The position numbers and the translations under genes are program-made. Below the pieces are notes generated by a model, which worked only from the letters and a program-made list of their open reading frames with translations, had not been told where the DNA came from and searched no databases. DNA of 64,000 bases from Acinetobacter genomosp. 15BJ (GTDB taxonomy: Bacteria; Pseudomonadota; Gammaproteobacteria; Pseudomonadales; Moraxellaceae), in the NCBI RefSeq assembly GCF_000400715.1, contig NZ_KE007347.1, positions 753,680 to 817,679 on the forward strand. Direction: 5' to 3'. Positions 16,479 to 25,435 of the stretch are shown here, one piece after another; position 1 is the first letter of the stretch; each line of letters begins with the position of its first letter.

Positions 16479-17891
16479 TTAGCCGAGTTGTTCGTGTTTG
16501 ATACTTTCACGATAATATTTGCAGCCTTTGTAGAGCAGAAATACACCGAGTAAGCCTGCAACTGCATTTACAATTGAGATGGAGTTACCCACCATCAATG
16601 TATTTTGAAAATATTTATCCGTTAATAGCGCAACAGCGGTTGTACCTAGACCTAAAGCAATCAAATTTGAAACCAATAGAAATTTCGCTGAGACCTGAGC
16701 ACGTAATTGGTTTGGGGTAAGCATTTGAGTTGCAGCAGCCGATGCAGGGATTGGAAAGGTCGAGAAAAACATAGCCACAAAAATTAAGGCAAAGGATAAG
16801 TACATATTATCGACTTGGGTAAACAGCACACTTGGGACAATAAGTGCTGCACAGCCGATCATTCCTGCTCGAATCGCTGCATCGCTATAACCCTTTTTGG
16901 AGAAATGATCGATGAGCCATCCGCAAAATAGAGCTCCAGCCGTGTTTGCAACCAAAATAATACTGCCGAGGATATAGCCTGTTTGGCTGGCATCTAGACC
17001 AAAGTGTCGCATGTAAAATGCTGGCGCCCATCCAAGTAGCGAGTACAGCATCATGGTATAGAACGAGAAGCCAATAAAGTGGCAAAAAAAGGTCTTTCTG
17101 TGCGTGCGAATAAAAGCAATTGAGTTTTTAAATGATGCTTGGATTAGCTGCCCGTTTTGATCAACTTTTAAGCCTTTTCGTGTGGGTTCCTTTACCGTTA
17201 AAATCATAACTAAGGCGAGTAAAACACCTGGAAGTCCGACGATAAAGAAAGTGAGTTGCCATGTTTTTAATTGTCCAATGACTGGTAGGACGACTGAATC
17301 AACATTTTTTAAAAGACTAATCACATAACCGCCAATTAAAAAAGCCAGACCAGAGCCAATAAAAGCACCAATCGCATATAGCCCTAACGCACGTCCTAAC
17401 TTCTCTTTGGGGAATAAATCGGTCACGATGGAGTAAAAAGCGGGGGATAATGCAGCTTCACCAGCACCTACACCTAATCGTGCGAGAAACATCTGAGCAA
17501 AGTTTTTACTTAAGCCACATGCGGCTGTTGCTAAGCTCCAGAATGCAATGCCAATCGAAATAATCTTAATCCGTGATTTCTTATCAGCGAGTGCGGCAAT
17601 CGGGATACCCATAAAGGCATAGAACAAAGAAAAAGCCAGACCCTGCAATAGACTAAATTGAGTGTCAGACAGCATCAGGTCATGTTTAATCGGTTCGATC
17701 ATCAAGGATAAAATTTGACGATCTACAAACGAAAGAATATAAGCCAGCATACAAATCACGACGACATACCATTGGTAGCCATAATGTTCGCGTTCCAAAT
17801 GCGGCTCTGGATGTATATGAATCACTTGTTCAGGCGATAGCGCTGCCTTTTGCTCATTCCTGAGCATACTTTCTGGGTGTTTATCATTCAT
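16479..17891 (-). CDS. MFS permease, Spinster-like group
   Basis: A 470-residue inner-membrane transporter with about 12 transmembrane segments after a 38-residue cytoplasmic N-terminus. Recognisable parts are LAYILSFVDRQILSLMIEPI (first helix of the Spinster-like group), the loop 2-3 signature GIPIAALADKKSRIKI, and RLGVGAGEAALSPAFYSI in helix 4. A good ribosome site (AGGAAG) precedes the ATG. It is upstream of an OprD porin and not far from fatty-acid and phenylacetate genes, suggesting uptake of an organic acid. No substrate can be assigned from the sequence. Confidence 0.88.
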   Translation of the reverse strand: MNDKHPESMLRNEQKAALSPEQVIHIHPEPHLEREHYGYQWYVVVICMLAYILSFVDRQILSLMIEPIKHDLMLSDTQFSLLQGLAFSLFYAFMGIPIAALADKKSRIKIISIGIAFWSLATAACGLSKNFAQMFLARLGVGAGEAALSPAFYSIVTDLFPKEKLGRALGLYAIGAFIGSGLAFLIGGYVISLLKNVDSVVLPVIGQLKTWQLTFFIVGLPGVLLALVMILTVKEPTRKGLKVDQNGQLIQASFKNSIAFIRTHRKTFFCHFIGFSFYTMMLYSLLGWAPAFYMRHFGLDASQTGYILGSIILVANTAGALFCGWLIDHFSKKGYSDAAIRAGMIGCAALIVPSVLFTQVDNMYLSFALIFVAMFFSTFPIPASAAATQMLTPNQLRAQVSAKFLLVSNLIALGLGTTAVALLTDKYFQNTLMVGNSISIVNAVAGLLGVFLLYKGCKYYRESIKHEQLG

Positions 17892-18288
17892 TCTGCATCT
17901 TCCTATGATGACTGTGGATTAAATGATACTAAATAAATTTTATTTTTATAATTTAGTGTCATTTTTAGTCTATTTTATTTTGTGGATTTGATTCAATAGT
18001 TATTCTTAAATAAAGCTTAATTTTTTAATTTGATTGAAAAATAGAATGTTTTTTACAAGAAATAAGAAATCTATACTTGAAATTGTTTTTTATATTGTTG
18101 TTATTAAAAGTGTTTTATTGAATTTTCATTTTTTATAAAGTGTAAATAAACATTGCATTGTATGTGAGCGATTTTTAATTTAAAAATGTATAGGCGTGAC
18201 TATTTATATTATTGTTAAAATAATTTTTTAAGTGATTCTTAAATTATATAAGTTATAAAAATATGTAATTTAATGTCGTTTGAATTTT
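17892..18288. other. AT-rich gene-free stretch
   Basis: About 400 bases that are extremely rich in A and T, with many stops in all frames. It holds the promoter of the minus-strand MFS gene at its left end and the 3' end of the DUF1330 gene at its right. I see no RNA gene, clear hairpin or repeat in it. Confidence 0.6.
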
Positions 18289-18579
18289 CTAGTCTAACCC
18301 TTCAGTCAGAATCACCATATATTCACCTGCCAAATCTCGGTGTTTTTTTGCTTCTTGATAGGCATCACTGTGATACCAATTCTGTGCTTCCTGCATACTG
18401 CTAAATTTAATGATGGCAACGCCGTCGCTTTCGATATTTTCTAATGCAATGGATTGACCATAAAAAACAATCGGTTCAGCATCAAAACCTTGACTGGCTT
18501 TGCGTGCTAAGGATGTGTAGGTTTTCATTTGATCTTTATCTTTAAGTTCTTTACGAATCAAAATGATATATGCATTCAT
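18289..18579 (-). CDS. DUF1330-family small protein
   Basis: A 96-residue cytoplasmic protein with a single ferredoxin-like/dimeric alpha-beta barrel pattern: NAYIILIRKEL, then FYGQSIALENIESDGVAIIKF, then QEAQNWYHSDAYQEAKKHRD, the last being typical of DUF1330. The start is set at the ATG with AGGA seven bases upstream; the frame stays open to 18651 without a better site. It is 75 bases downstream of paaZ on the same strand and is probably cotranscribed with it. The role in phenylacetate breakdown, if any, is unknown; DUF1330 proteins resemble small monooxygenases or isomerases without cofactor. Confidence 0.8.
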   Translation of the reverse strand: MNAYIILIRKELKDKDQMKTYTSLARKASQGFDAEPIVFYGQSIALENIESDGVAIIKFSSMQEAQNWYHSDAYQEAKKHRDLAGEYMVILTEGLD

Positions 18580-18654
18580 GGCTTTTCCTGATTGATAGGG
18601 ACTAAGTTTTGATTTGTTGATGAATACGATCCCGTATCCATCAACGCTCATGTA

Positions 18655-20757
18655 TTAAGCTGCGCGAGCGACCAATGTCAGAATATCGTAAGTGGCAACC
18701 AGTTCGTCGCGTTGGTTTTTCACTTTAATATCCCATACCACCACACCATGTGCAGGCTGTGATAAGTCTTTTTGTGGTTTTGGTGTTTTTTGCTTGCAGG
18801 TCAGTTCAACACGGATGGAATCACCAATTTTTACCGGCTCAACAAAGCGTAAGTTGTCCATACCATAGTTGGCAATCACTGGGCCTTGTGCGGCATCGAC
18901 AAATAAGCCTGCTGCTGCTGAGACAATGAAATAACCATGCGCAACACGCTCACCAAAGAAAGAATCTGCCGCAGCGATTTTGTCTGTATGGGCATAGAAA
19001 TAGTCACCACTGAGACAAGCAAAATTGACAATATCTGCTTCGGTAACTGTACGACGCGCTGTCAGTAAACGCTCACCAATGACCAATTCATCAAAATCCT
19101 TTTTAAAAGGATGTACGCGGTCTTGCTTGATGTTTGAACCTGCGGTCCATGAATGCGTGACTTGAGTGAGGCTATTCGGTGAACCTTGAATTGCAGTCCG
19201 TTGCATATAGTGTTTTACCGCTCTAATTCCACCAAGCTCTTCACCACCACCAGCGCGACCTGGGCCGCCGTGAACGAGATGAGGCAGTGGTGAACCATGA
19301 CCTGTACTTTCTTTGGCAGATTCTTCATCCAGAATATGAACTCGACCATGCCATGGCGCAATTTTTTGAATGATCAGTTCGATATTCTCATCACTGTTCT
19401 TTACCACAGAGGCGACCAGACTGCCTTCACCACGAGCTACAAGATCGGTAAGTTCGTCGATTGATTGATACGGCATCAAGGTACACACAGGACCAAAGGC
19501 TTCAGTGGTATGTACCAAGCTTGCTTGTAGTGGTTGCTCACACAATAACAAGGTCGGTGAGAAGAATGCGCCTTTCTCAGGATGGTCAGCATTGATTTTA
19601 AATGTTGTCTCATCACCTAATACAATTTTGGCTTCTTTCGCCAGTTCAGCAACTTTAGCCGCCACATCCAGTTTTTGTTTAGGGCTGGCGAGTGCACCCA
19701 TGGTGGTGTCTTGCTTTTGTGGATCGCCCACAATCACTTTTTCCAGTTTAGCAATCAGCTTTTGTTGTACTTGCCCAAGTCGTGCTTGTGGTACAAAAGC
19801 TCGGCGAATGGCGGTACATTTCTGTCCTGCTTTGGTGGTCATTTCTCGAAAAACTTCACGTACAAACAGATCAACCGTGGCTTCATCTGCTTCAGGGCTT
19901 AGGATGGCACTATTGACAGAATCAGCTTCCATACTAAATGGAATTGAATATTTGTTGAGATGTGGGTGGTTGCGGAGTTTTTGGCCGGTATATGCTGAAC
20001 CTGTGAAGGTTACACAATCCTGTGGACCTAGATAATCAAAAAGATCATCAATTTGTCCGCAAATGAGTTGTAGTGATCCTTTCGGTAGAAGTTGCGTATC
20101 TTCAATCGCTTTAACAACTGCTTGGGTGAGTTGAGCACCGTCTGTTGCAGGTTTAACAATACATGGCACACCAGCCAGTAGCGTCGGGGCAATTTTTTCT
20201 AACATTCCCCAAATGGGAAAGTTAAATGCATTAATATGAACTGCCACACCCGCTTTAGGGCTTAAAATATGCTTGGCGCCAAAAGTGCCATTTTTTGAGA
20301 GTTGAATCCAACTGTCTTCCGTAATAATTTTTTCATCATTCAGTTCTCGACGTACCAGACTCGAGTAAGCAAATAAGGTCTGAATTCCACCTTCAATATC
20401 AATCCATGCATCTTTGCGTGTTGCACCCGTTGCGTAAGCAAGCTGATAAAAATCTTCTTTGTGCTCAAGTAGGTGCTGTGCAATTTGTTTTAAAGCATTG
20501 GCACGTTGATGGAAGGTCCAGTTTGCCAATGCTGCACCATTCTGTTTGGCATATTCAACAACCTGTTGCATATCTATGCCATAACTGCTGACGCTATAGA
20601 TCGGCTCGTTGCTAATGGCGTGAACAACAGTACGTGCATCTTCATGGCTTGAGTGCCACGTTCCATAGACGTAAGAAGGCAGTTGTGTCAGCTGCTGAGT
20701 CGGGTTTTGGTATGCAGTGTCCTGTGCTGTTTCTTCACGTTGTGCTTGTTCAAGCAT
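18655..20757 (-). CDS. paaZ: Oxepin-CoA hydrolase / 3-oxo-5,6-dehydrosuberyl-CoA semialdehyde dehydrogenase PaaZ
   Basis: Bifunctional ring-opening enzyme of aerobic phenylacetate degradation: the C-terminal hydratase opens oxepin-CoA and the N-terminal dehydrogenase oxidises the resulting aldehyde with NADP. The 700 residues show an aldehyde dehydrogenase domain (about 30-525; INAFNFPIWGMLEKIAPTLL, FTGSAYTGQKLR, the MEADS glutamate, and the catalytic cysteine in TKAGQKCTAIRRAFV). A MaoC-type hot-dog domain follows (about 560-690; FACLSGDYFYAHTD, VAHGYFIVSAAAGL). The ATG with GGAG seven bases upstream was preferred over a TTG two codons earlier. It diverges from paaA. Confidence 0.95.
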   Translation of the reverse strand: MLEQAQREETAQDTAYQNPTQQLTQLPSYVYGTWHSSHEDARTVVHAISNEPIYSVSSYGIDMQQVVEYAKQNGAALANWTFHQRANALKQIAQHLLEHKEDFYQLAYATGATRKDAWIDIEGGIQTLFAYSSLVRRELNDEKIITEDSWIQLSKNGTFGAKHILSPKAGVAVHINAFNFPIWGMLEKIAPTLLAGVPCIVKPATDGAQLTQAVVKAIEDTQLLPKGSLQLICGQIDDLFDYLGPQDCVTFTGSAYTGQKLRNHPHLNKYSIPFSMEADSVNSAILSPEADEATVDLFVREVFREMTTKAGQKCTAIRRAFVPQARLGQVQQKLIAKLEKVIVGDPQKQDTTMGALASPKQKLDVAAKVAELAKEAKIVLGDETTFKINADHPEKGAFFSPTLLLCEQPLQASLVHTTEAFGPVCTLMPYQSIDELTDLVARGEGSLVASVVKNSDENIELIIQKIAPWHGRVHILDEESAKESTGHGSPLPHLVHGGPGRAGGGEELGGIRAVKHYMQRTAIQGSPNSLTQVTHSWTAGSNIKQDRVHPFKKDFDELVIGERLLTARRTVTEADIVNFACLSGDYFYAHTDKIAAADSFFGERVAHGYFIVSAAAGLFVDAAQGPVIANYGMDNLRFVEPVKIGDSIRVELTCKQKTPKPQKDLSQPAHGVVVWDIKVKNQRDELVATYDILTLVARAA

Positions 20758-21023
20758 AATCAAACTCCATTTTTATGTGATACATCAATTATAAAAATAT
20801 TTAAAATATGATTCATAATTTCATCTTGATTGAGCAAAAAGTCAACTGTAATTTGTTTTAAGAGCTCAATTTAATTTTTGTTTATTTTATTAAAATAATA
20901 TAAAACAAATGTTTATTTTGTTACTGTGAGTTAATTTTAATTTGATACAAAAATATTGATTGACTTTGTTTTTAGTGTATCGAAAAATAGATTCATGGAT
21001 GGAATTCTCAAGGGAATCTACAA
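20758..21023. promoter_or_regulatory. paaZ-paaA divergent control region
   Basis: A 266-base, very AT-rich region between divergent paaZ and paaA, which must carry both promoters. GATACA at 20944-20949 and TGTATC at 20976-20981 form an inverted repeat with centres 32 bases apart, about three helical turns, and are candidate regulator half-sites. AGGGAATCTACAA before the paaA ATG is its ribosome site. Confidence 0.5.
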
Positions 21024-21959
21024 ATGGAAAATAAGTATCAGAAATTTGAGCAAAATATTGCCAATGACATCACGATAGAAGCGAAAGATGAAATGCCAGA
21101 TGCCTATCGTAAAACTTTGATTCGTCAAATTGGGCAACACGGTCATTCTGAAATTGTTGGCATGTTACCTGAAGGAAACTGGATTACGCGTGCACCGACT
21201 TTAAAGCGTAAAGCGGTTCTACTCGCAAAAGTTCAAGATGAAGCAGGGCACGGACTTTACCTCTACAGTGCAGCAGAAACATTAGGTGCAGACCGTGATG
21301 ACATGATGGAAAAACTAATTGATGGAAAAATGAAATATTCATCAATTTTTAATTATCCGACGGTGACTTGGGCTGATGTTGCTGCGATTGGCTGGTTGGT
21401 TGACGGTGCTGCGATTGTGAATCAGGTGGCGTTGTGCCGTACCTCTTATGGTCCCTATGCACGTGCCATGGTACGGATCTGTAAAGAAGAAAGCTTTCAT
21501 CAACGCCAAGGTTTTGAAGCCATGATGGTACTAGCTGCTGGAACATCAGAACAAAAACAAATGGCACAAGACGCTGTAAATCGCTTTTGGTGGCCAGCAC
21601 TGATGATGTTTGGGCCAAGCGATGAGCATTCTCCAAATAGTGCGCAAAGTCTGGCTTGGAAAGTTAAACGATTCAGTAACGATGATTTACGTCAAAAGTT
21701 TGTCGATAACACGGTTCCTCAAATTTTGCAGCTTGGTTTAGACGTTCCAGATCCTGATTTGAAGTGGGATGAAAAAGCGGGACGTTATATCCACGGTGAA
21801 ATCAATTGGCACGAATTCAATGAAGTTATTGCTGGTCGAGGGCCATGTAACCATGAGCGTATAGAAGCACGACGCAAAGCTTGGGAAGACGGTAAATGGG
21901 TTCGAGATGCAGCTGTTATCTACGCTAAAAAGCAGCAAGCCGTAACGCAAGTCGCTTAA
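21024..21959 (+). CDS. paaA: Phenylacetyl-CoA 1,2-epoxidase subunit PaaA (catalytic)
   Basis: Catalytic alpha subunit of the PaaABCE diiron multicomponent oxygenase, which epoxidises the ring of phenylacetyl-CoA. The 311 residues (E. coli 309) carry diiron ligands in the E-x-x-H pairs [13 protein letters not shown] and [15 protein letters not shown], and the region [18 protein letters not shown] is highly characteristic. It is the first gene of the long plus-strand paa operon, followed 33 bases later by paaB. Confidence 0.97.
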   Translation: MENKYQKFEQNIANDITIEAKDEMPDAYRKTLIRQIGQHGHSEIVGMLPEGNWITRAPTLKRKAVLLAKVQDEAGHGLYLYSAAETLGADRDDMMEKLIDGKMKYSSIFNYPTVTWADVAAIGWLVDGAAIVNQVALCRTSYGPYARAMVRICKEESFHQRQGFEAMMVLAAGTSEQKQMAQDAVNRFWWPALMMFGPSDEHSPNSAQSLAWKVKRFSNDDLRQKFVDNTVPQILQLGLDVPDPDLKWDEKAGRYIHGEINWHEFNEVIAGRGPCNHERIEARRKAWEDGKWVRDAAVIYAKKQQAVTQVA

Positions 21960-21992
21960 GCAAAATTTATGGACAAAATTGAGGACATCAAA

Positions 21993-22283
21993 ATGGAAGA
22001 TAAAAATAACTGGTCGCTTTACGAAGTATTTATCCGTAGCAAACAAGGTCTAAGTCATCGTCATGTCGGTAGCTTAAGAGCATCTGATGATGAAATTGCA
22101 TTGCAACATGCGCGCGATGTGTACACCCGTCGTAATGAGGGAATCAGTATTTGGGTGGTTCGTTCTGAATTGATTAAGTCATCACAGCCAGATGAAAAAG
22201 CTGAATTTTTCGAACCAGCGCTAGACAAAGTTTATCGTCATCCTACGTTCTATCATATTCCTGATGGCATCGAGCATATGTAA
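21993..22283 (+). CDS. paaB: Phenylacetyl-CoA epoxidase subunit PaaB
   Basis: Small bridging subunit of the phenylacetyl-CoA epoxidase that joins PaaAC heterodimers. At 96 residues it matches the E. coli protein (95). WSLYEVFIRSKQGLSHRHVG is the typical opening. An upstream in-frame ATG at 21969 lacks a ribosome site, while this ATG has GAGG eight bases before it. No cofactor-binding residues are expected. The gene lies between paaA and paaC with short gaps, consistent with stoichiometric expression. Confidence 0.96.
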   Translation: MEDKNNWSLYEVFIRSKQGLSHRHVGSLRASDDEIALQHARDVYTRRNEGISIWVVRSELIKSSQPDEKAEFFEPALDKVYRHPTFYHIPDGIEHM

Positions 22284-22295
22284 GGGAGTATGGAA

Positions 22296-23051
22296 ATGAA
22301 TAATCCTATTTTATCTAAGTTCTTATTACATATTGGCGATAGCCAGTTGGTATTGGCGCAACGTTTAGCGGAGTGGTGCGGTCATGCGCCAGAGCTAGAG
22401 ATTGATATTGCCTTGGCGAATATTGGTCTGGATCTGCTTGGGCAATCAAGAAACTTTTTAACTTTAGCTGGGCAATATGAAGAAGCACAGCGTGATGAAG
22501 ATCAATTGGCTTACTTCCGTTCAGAACGTGAATTTCTCAATTTATTGTTATGTGAACAGCCAAACGGTGATTTTGCTCAAACCATCGTACGCCAATGGTT
22601 AATGGATCATTATCACTTGTTATTAATGACGTCTTTAAGCAAAAGTGCAGTAGCTGAGATTGCAGCGTTGGCAATGAAATCATTAAAAGAAGTGAAATAT
22701 CACATTCGCTTTTCAACCAGTTGGATGGAGCGTCTGAGCTTAAGTACAGCAGAAGCACATCAACGTGTACAGCTTGCATTAGATAGCTTGTGGCGTTTTA
22801 GCGCAGAGTTATTTGAGTTGACGGCTGAAGAGCGTGTACTGGTTGAGCAAGGTTTAATCAGTGACTTATCCAATGATAAAGCGCAATGGGATAAGACAAT
22901 TGCTGAAGAATTAAAACGATTTGAGCTGACAGTTCCTGCAAATGGTGCGTATCGCCGTGGTGCCAAACAAGGTCTACATACGGAACATTTAGGATATTTG
23001 TTGGCTGAAATGCAGGCCATTCAACGCACTTATCCTGAAATGACTTGGTAA
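22296..23051 (+). CDS. paaC: Phenylacetyl-CoA epoxidase subunit PaaC (structural)
   Basis: Non-catalytic ferritin-like partner of PaaA needed for a stable, active epoxidase. The 251 residues begin FLLHIGDSQLVLAQRLAEWC, contain LANIGLDLLGQSRNFLTLAG and end HLGYLLAEMQAIQRTYPEMTW, all standard for PaaC. The start at the second of two close ATGs fits the AGGGAG ribosome site at a seven-base spacing; the first ATG, at 22290, is too close to it. Several positions equivalent to PaaA iron ligands are not conserved, as expected. Confidence 0.96.
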   Translation: MNNPILSKFLLHIGDSQLVLAQRLAEWCGHAPELEIDIALANIGLDLLGQSRNFLTLAGQYEEAQRDEDQLAYFRSEREFLNLLLCEQPNGDFAQTIVRQWLMDHYHLLLMTSLSKSAVAEIAALAMKSLKEVKYHIRFSTSWMERLSLSTAEAHQRVQLALDSLWRFSAELFELTAEERVLVEQGLISDLSNDKAQWDKTIAEELKRFELTVPANGAYRRGAKQGLHTEHLGYLLAEMQAIQRTYPEMTW

Positions 23052-23067
23052 GACAAGGAGTTGAGCC

Positions 23068-23568
23068 ATGCAAATGATTCGCCATTGTATCGATCAGTGT
23101 TGGGATGTTCTGCAAACGGTCAGCGATCCTGAGATTCCTGCTTTATCTGTAGTGGATTTGGGCATGATTCGTGGGGTAGAACTGAATGATCAGCAAGAAA
23201 TTATTGTTCGATTAACACCTACCTATAGTGGTTGTCCTGCAACTGATTTATTAAAAGCGCAGATTGTCGAGGCGTTGGCAGCAGAAGACCTCACTCCAGC
23301 AAAGGTGATTGTTGATTTATCTGAAGCATGGACAACCGACTGGATGTCTGAAATAGGCAAGAAGAAGTTACAAGACTATGGTATCGCGCCACCAGAGGGT
23401 TTAGCCCATCAGTGTGGAACACATGTTCATTTAAAAGATGGTGTGGTGTGTCCGCGGTGTAAAAGTCGAAATACCAAGCTGCTCACGGAGTTTAGTTCAA
23501 CCGCGTGTAAGGCCTTGTACAAATGTCAGGACTGTCTTGAGCCCTTTGATTATTTTAAATGTATTTAA
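23068..23568 (+). CDS. paaD: PaaD, iron-sulfur assembly factor for the epoxidase
   Basis: A 166-residue protein of the MIP18/SufT-like (DUF59) family thought to mature the iron-sulfur or diiron centre of the PaaABCE enzyme. DUF59 residues include SDPEIPALSVVDLGMIRGVE and LTPTYSGCPATDLLK. The C-terminal zinc-ribbon-like part has cysteines in VVCPRCKSRNTKLL and ALYKCQDCLEPFDYFKC. AAGGAG precedes the ATG. It lies 16 bases after paaC and 23 before paaE. Confidence 0.95.
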   Translation: MQMIRHCIDQCWDVLQTVSDPEIPALSVVDLGMIRGVELNDQQEIIVRLTPTYSGCPATDLLKAQIVEALAAEDLTPAKVIVDLSEAWTTDWMSEIGKKKLQDYGIAPPEGLAHQCGTHVHLKDGVVCPRCKSRNTKLLTEFSSTACKALYKCQDCLEPFDYFKCI

Positions 23569-23591
23569 AGTTTTAGATAAGGAAATCAGCC

Positions 23592-24653
23592 ATGAGCCAA
23601 TTTATTCCCTTAAAAGTAAAAAGTATTACGCCTCAGACCGATCAAGCCATTTGTATTGCGTTTGATCTTGTGTCTGAGCAACAAGAACAATTTAGATTTC
23701 AACCAGGTCAGCATTTAACGATTCGCCATTTAACTGAGGCAGGTGAGATTCGCCGTTGTTACTCAATCTGTAGTTATGCACCGAAAGAAGATATCAGTAT
23801 CGCAGTAAAAAAGATGGATCAAGGTCAATTCTCAAATTGGGCTAATGACTATCTAAAAGTTGGCGATGTTCTTGATGTAATGCCACCACAGGGTGTTTTC
23901 TTCCAAAAAGCAGCCAGATCGGGCGGTCAAGCATTTTTAGGTGTTGCTGCGGGCAGTGGTATAACCCCAATTTTATCGATTATTAAACAGGTTTTGTTTG
24001 AACAATCGACATCGAATTTTACCTTGCTCTATGGTAATCGTTCATGGAAACAGACCATGTTTGCTGAGCAAATTATGGATTTGAAAGATCAATTTAAAGA
24101 ACGTTTCCAGTTGATCAATATTTTTTCCCGTGAATTCAACGAAAGTGAGTTGATGAATGGTCGAATAGATGAAACAAAATTAAAGCAATTGTTTGATCAT
24201 GACGTGTTAGAAAGCAATTTTGATCATGTTTTTGCCTGTGGCCCAGATGAAATGATGGATACAGTCGAAAGCCTGCTACCGACCTATGGTTTAAGCAAAG
24301 ACAAGATTCATACTGAACGTTTTAATACGGGTCATGTCCGTAAACGAGCAGTCGATGCCGATGCAAATCGTAAGGAAGAACAAGTCAATATTGTACTGGA
24401 TGGTCGTGAACTGATCGTGTCAGTGTCTCAAGACGATGAAAGCATTTTAGATGCAGCATTGCGTGCAGGTGCAGATTTACCTTATGCATGTAAAGGCGGG
24501 GTGTGTGCGACCTGCCGTTGTAAGGTGCTTTCTGGTGATGTTGATATGTTCTTGAACTACAGTCTTGAAGATGATGAAGTCGAAAAAGGCTATGTGTTGA
24601 GCTGCCAGACTTTACCTAAAAGCTCAAATGTCCGTTTGAGCTTTGATGAGTAG
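23592..24653 (+). CDS. paaE: Phenylacetyl-CoA epoxidase reductase PaaE
   Basis: NADPH:acceptor reductase that feeds electrons to the PaaABC epoxidase. The 353 residues comprise an FAD-binding barrel (FQPGQHLTIRHL, then RRCYSICSYAP), a nucleotide-binding domain (FLGVAAGSGITPILSIIKQV, FACGPDEMMDTVESL) and a C-terminal plant-type [2Fe-2S] ferredoxin domain with cysteines in YACKGGVCATCRCKVLSG plus the distal cysteine in GYVLSCQT. The length matches E. coli PaaE (356). AGGAAATCAGCC gives the start. Confidence 0.96.
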   Translation: MSQFIPLKVKSITPQTDQAICIAFDLVSEQQEQFRFQPGQHLTIRHLTEAGEIRRCYSICSYAPKEDISIAVKKMDQGQFSNWANDYLKVGDVLDVMPPQGVFFQKAARSGGQAFLGVAAGSGITPILSIIKQVLFEQSTSNFTLLYGNRSWKQTMFAEQIMDLKDQFKERFQLINIFSREFNESELMNGRIDETKLKQLFDHDVLESNFDHVFACGPDEMMDTVESLLPTYGLSKDKIHTERFNTGHVRKRAVDADANRKEEQVNIVLDGRELIVSVSQDDESILDAALRAGADLPYACKGGVCATCRCKVLSGDVDMFLNYSLEDDEVEKGYVLSCQTLPKSSNVRLSFDE

Positions 24654-24661
24654 AGGTGGCT

Positions 24662-25435
24662 ATGCAAGAGCTAATCAAAGCCGAAATAACAATTGATGGT
24701 GTAATGCTATTAACCCTCAATCGTGCTGAAAAACGAAATGCTTTAAATAATGCAACTTTGCAATATTTATGCGAATTGCTCGAAGAGGCAGAACATAATG
24801 CCCGAATCAAAGCCATCGTTCTAACGGGCAATCAATATTGTTTCGCAGCAGGTGCTGATCTTGCTGAGTTAGCAGAAATGGATTCAGTGGCTTTACAGCT
24901 CGATATCCGTCCAAAACTATGGCAGAAGATTGATGCGTTTAGTAAACCGATTATTGCAGCTGTGAATGGTTATGCCTTGGGTGCAGGATTTGAACTGGTT
25001 TTACATACAGATATCGTACTGTGTGGTGAAAATGCCAAATTCGCATTGCCAGAAATTGGTTTGGGCATGTTACCAGGTGCTGGTGGCACACAACGTTTAG
25101 CACGTCTAGTCGGGCAACAATTGACCATGCGCTGGGCGATGACAGGTGAAATGCTTTCGGCGCAACAGGCAGAGCAACATGGTATTTGCAGCGAAGTGGT
25201 GCCAACGGCTTTAACTGTGGAATATGCCATTCAATTAGCCAAGAAAATTGCTCAACAAGCACCCTTGGCAATTCGGGTAATTAAACAATCGATCAAAAGT
25301 ATTCATGAGACAACACTGAGTCAGGGATTAAAGCTTGAACGCCAGAATTTTGTTTGGTTGGCGGCAACAAACGATCGAAAAGAAGGAATTAACGCATTCT
25401 TTGAAAAAAGAAAGCCTGTATTTAGAGGTGAATGA
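24662..25435 (+). CDS. paaF: 2,3-dehydroadipyl-CoA hydratase PaaF
   Basis: Crotonase-fold enzyme that hydrates 2,3-dehydroadipyl-CoA in the beta-oxidation half of the pathway. At 257 residues it is close to E. coli PaaF (255). Oxyanion-hole segments are FAAGADLAELAEMDS and VNGYALGAGFELVLH. The hydratase glutamates lie in ALPEIGLGMLPGAGGTQRLAR. The ATG preceded by GAGG is chosen over an in-frame GTG two codons upstream that overlaps the ribosome site. It overlaps paaG at the stop. Confidence 0.94.
   Translation: MQELIKAEITIDGVMLLTLNRAEKRNALNNATLQYLCELLEEAEHNARIKAIVLTGNQYCFAAGADLAELAEMDSVALQLDIRPKLWQKIDAFSKPIIAAVNGYALGAGFELVLHTDIVLCGENAKFALPEIGLGMLPGAGGTQRLARLVGQQLTMRWAMTGEMLSAQQAEQHGICSEVVPTALTVEYAIQLAKKIAQQAPLAIRVIKQSIKSIHETTLSQGLKLERQNFVWLAATNDRKEGINAFFEKRKPVFRGE

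Noticed and set aside
17892..18288. Small RNA or small-protein gene in the AT-rich gap
   Set aside because: No GC-rich stem, no terminator and no frame of useful length; only homopolymeric A/T runs.
19505..20035. Open frame of 176 codons on the plus strand inside paaZ
   Set aside because: Fully antisense to a well-supported enzyme domain, cysteine-rich random composition, no ribosome site; a codon-bias shadow.
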